Shown: piece after piece, positions 62,940 through 64,000 of the stretch
Layout of the letters: the number at the start of each line of letters is the position of its first letter
Position numbering within the stretch: position 1 is the first letter of the stretch
Assembly (NCBI GenBank): GCA_029240105.1
Contig: JARBTR010000001.1
Span: forward strand, 116,633 to 180,632
Length of the DNA: 64,000 nucleotides
Source of the DNA: Caryophanales bacterium
GTDB taxonomy: Bacteria; Bacillota; Bacilli; JARBTR01
Direction: 5' to 3'
Notes under the pieces: generated by a model
Database searches by the model: none
Told to the model about the DNA's origin: nothing
Seen by the model: the letters and a program-made list of their open reading frames with translations, nothing else
Translations under genes and position numbers: made by a program

Positions 62940-63467
62940 TAGCACTTAAGTGGTGAAGTTTCAATTATATATGGGTATATGTTTACCTTTATATGATAAG
63001 GATGAGAGTAACACAATTGATCGGAGATGAAGAGGATGTATTGGCTTTTTCAATTCGTTTTTTGTAAGCTCTTCAGAATTAAGCAGTAAATAAGTGAATT
63101 GAACTGATTTTTACTACTTAAACGAAATAAACTCAAAAGTCGTATTGAAAAATAGGCTTTTGAGTTTATTTTATATATATATGGTACATAAACGAGTAGC
63201 GCTTAAATTGTTGAGACAACTTGGTACAATTCAATCATTGCTTGGCATTATTGTACGCCCATGCACAATTGTACATTCTGATACCAGCTAGTACCTGGCA
63301 TAAGTTCAGCTTTATTACTTGTGAAGAGTAATAGTAACCCAAAATCTCATACAACCTTGAATACAATTCATAGATTATAAAGTTTAAAAATATAAAAATA
63401 TAAATAATAAAAAAGGTATTTACATTGATAGGGATCCGTGATAAATTAGAGAACCGCTGTTGAAAAG
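62940..63467. other. Region upstream of the rRNA promoters
   Basis: About 530 bases with no credible gene. It holds one terminator at 63126-63170. A 17-codon frame from 63036 (MYWLFQF...) follows a weak GAAGAGG and was not called. Confidence 0.5.
63126..63170. terminator. Intrinsic terminator before the rRNA operon
   Basis: AATAAACTCAAAAG / CTTTTGAGTTTATT, 14-bp perfect stem; T-rich beyond it. Probably the MFS transcript end. Confidence 0.85.
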
Positions 63468-63523
63468 CGTGTCGAAAATTGTCGAAAAAGTTGTTGACAA
63501 TGATTCGTAACGGTGATAAGATG
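63468..63523 (+). repeat. rRNA promoter module, copy 1
   Basis: 56-bp unit from CGTGTCGAAAATTG to GATAAGATG, repeated at 63613-63668 with 4 differences (offset 145 bp). It contains promoter P1. Confidence 0.85.
63494..63522 (+). promoter_or_regulatory. rRNA promoter P1
   Basis: TTGACA, 17 bases, TAAGAT. Confidence 0.85.
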
Positions 63524-63612
63524 ATTCTCCACCGTATCGAAGCGAGTGAAAAATGATTCTGAAAAAGCTGTTGATTCTCAATAGCAAAAAGTTGATTTTC
63601 TATCGTTTAGAA

Positions 63613-63668
63613 CGTGTCGAAAATTGTCGAAAAAACTGTTGACAATGATTCACAACGGTGATAAGATG
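63613..63668 (+). repeat. rRNA promoter module, copy 2
   Basis: Second 56-bp unit (see 63468-63523); it contains promoter P2. A degenerate related stretch (AAAAAGCTGTTGATTCTCAATAG) lies between the two. Confidence 0.85.
63639..63667 (+). promoter_or_regulatory. rRNA promoter P2
   Basis: TTGACA, 17 bases, TAAGAT, about 165 bases before the mature 16S end. Confidence 0.88.
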
Positions 63669-63698
63669 GTTATCTGCCTTTGAGAGGCGGATGAAAAT

Positions 63699-63713
63699 TG
63701 CTCTTTGAAAACT
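63699..63713 (+). promoter_or_regulatory. rRNA leader boxA-like antitermination site
   Basis: TGCTCTTTGAAAACT matches the boxA region of Bacillus rRNA leaders and lies between P2 and 16S. Confidence 0.75.
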
Positions 63714-63830
63714 AAACAAAACGAAACGCCAAGTGTAAGGGAAATCATGAAAATGATTTCAAAAATGAATTAAAAAATTTGAGCAATCAAATCATTTAAT
63801 AGACTTTAAAGCCTTTGGGCTTTTATAAAA

Positions 63831-64000
<170 letters not shown>

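Noticed and set aside
63036-63089. 17-codon ORF before the rRNA operon
   Set aside because: Too short and with only a weak ribosome binding site.

Overview
The window is AT-rich, low-GC Gram-positive (Bacillales) chromosome. The backbone follows the Bacillus subtilis order asp23/yloU - fakA - sdaAB - sdaAA - recG - plsX - acpP - rnc - smc - ftsY - ylxM - ffh - rpsP - khpA - rimM - trmD. Sporulation-linked genes (Spo0M, a BclA-like collagen protein with a possible SigK promoter), a perfect CIRCE operator, KimA and the 16S 5' end at the right edge support an endospore-forming member of the Bacillaceae/Planococcaceae; the genus cannot be fixed from this piece alone.

Layout. 0-9.6 kb: envelope/lipid housekeeping (Asp23, fatty acid kinase FakA), a HemW-like radical SAM enzyme, the two-subunit serine dehydratase, RecG, PlsX and ACP. 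9.6-13 kb: an insertion with a dispersed palindromic repeat, a Big_2 surface protein and an amidase. 13-20.4 kb: rnc-smc-ftsY-ylxM-ffh. 20.4-28.2 kb: an accessory block between ffh and rpsP holding exported proteins, an MltG-like transglycosylase with an unusual N-terminus, and a family of three paralogous membrane-anchored proteins with a truncated fourth copy and a methyltransferase among them. 28.2-31.8 kb: rpsP-khpA-(SipW/TasA-type matrix protein)-rimM-trmD. 31.8-48 kb: GNAT, twin small membrane proteins, AlaX-type tRNA editing protein, KimA potassium importer, Spo0M, BclA-like protein, metallophosphoesterase, Nudix, cysteine desulfurase-like enzyme, PiT phosphate transporter with a putative Pho box, and several lipoproteins. 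48-63 kb: ProC, a divergent DHA2 efflux pump/TetR pair, cupin, old yellow enzyme, CBS protein, GAF-GGDEF cyclase, HtpG under CIRCE control, an orphan sensor kinase and an MFS exporter. 63.4-64 kb: tandem rRNA promoters and the start of a 16S gene.

How genes work together. SdaAB+SdaAA form the iron-sulfur L-serine dehydratase. PlsX, ACP and FakA feed acyl groups to phospholipid synthesis, but fapR, fabD and fabG, which normally sit in this cluster, are absent. FtsY, YlxM and Ffh form the SRP module; RpsP, KhpA, RimM and TrmD are ribosome/tRNA maturation partners, with ylqD and rplS missing from their usual places.

The strongest candidates for something undescribed are (i) a 123-125 bp dispersed element present twice (4818-4940 and 50896-51020), whose two copies differ strongly in sequence but keep the same nested stems through compensatory changes, and (ii) the expanding family of membrane-anchored paralogs between ffh and rpsP. 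No CRISPR array, prophage, transposase or recognisable anti-phage system was seen. Many ORF-track starts were moved downstream to the start codon that fits the ribosome binding site.
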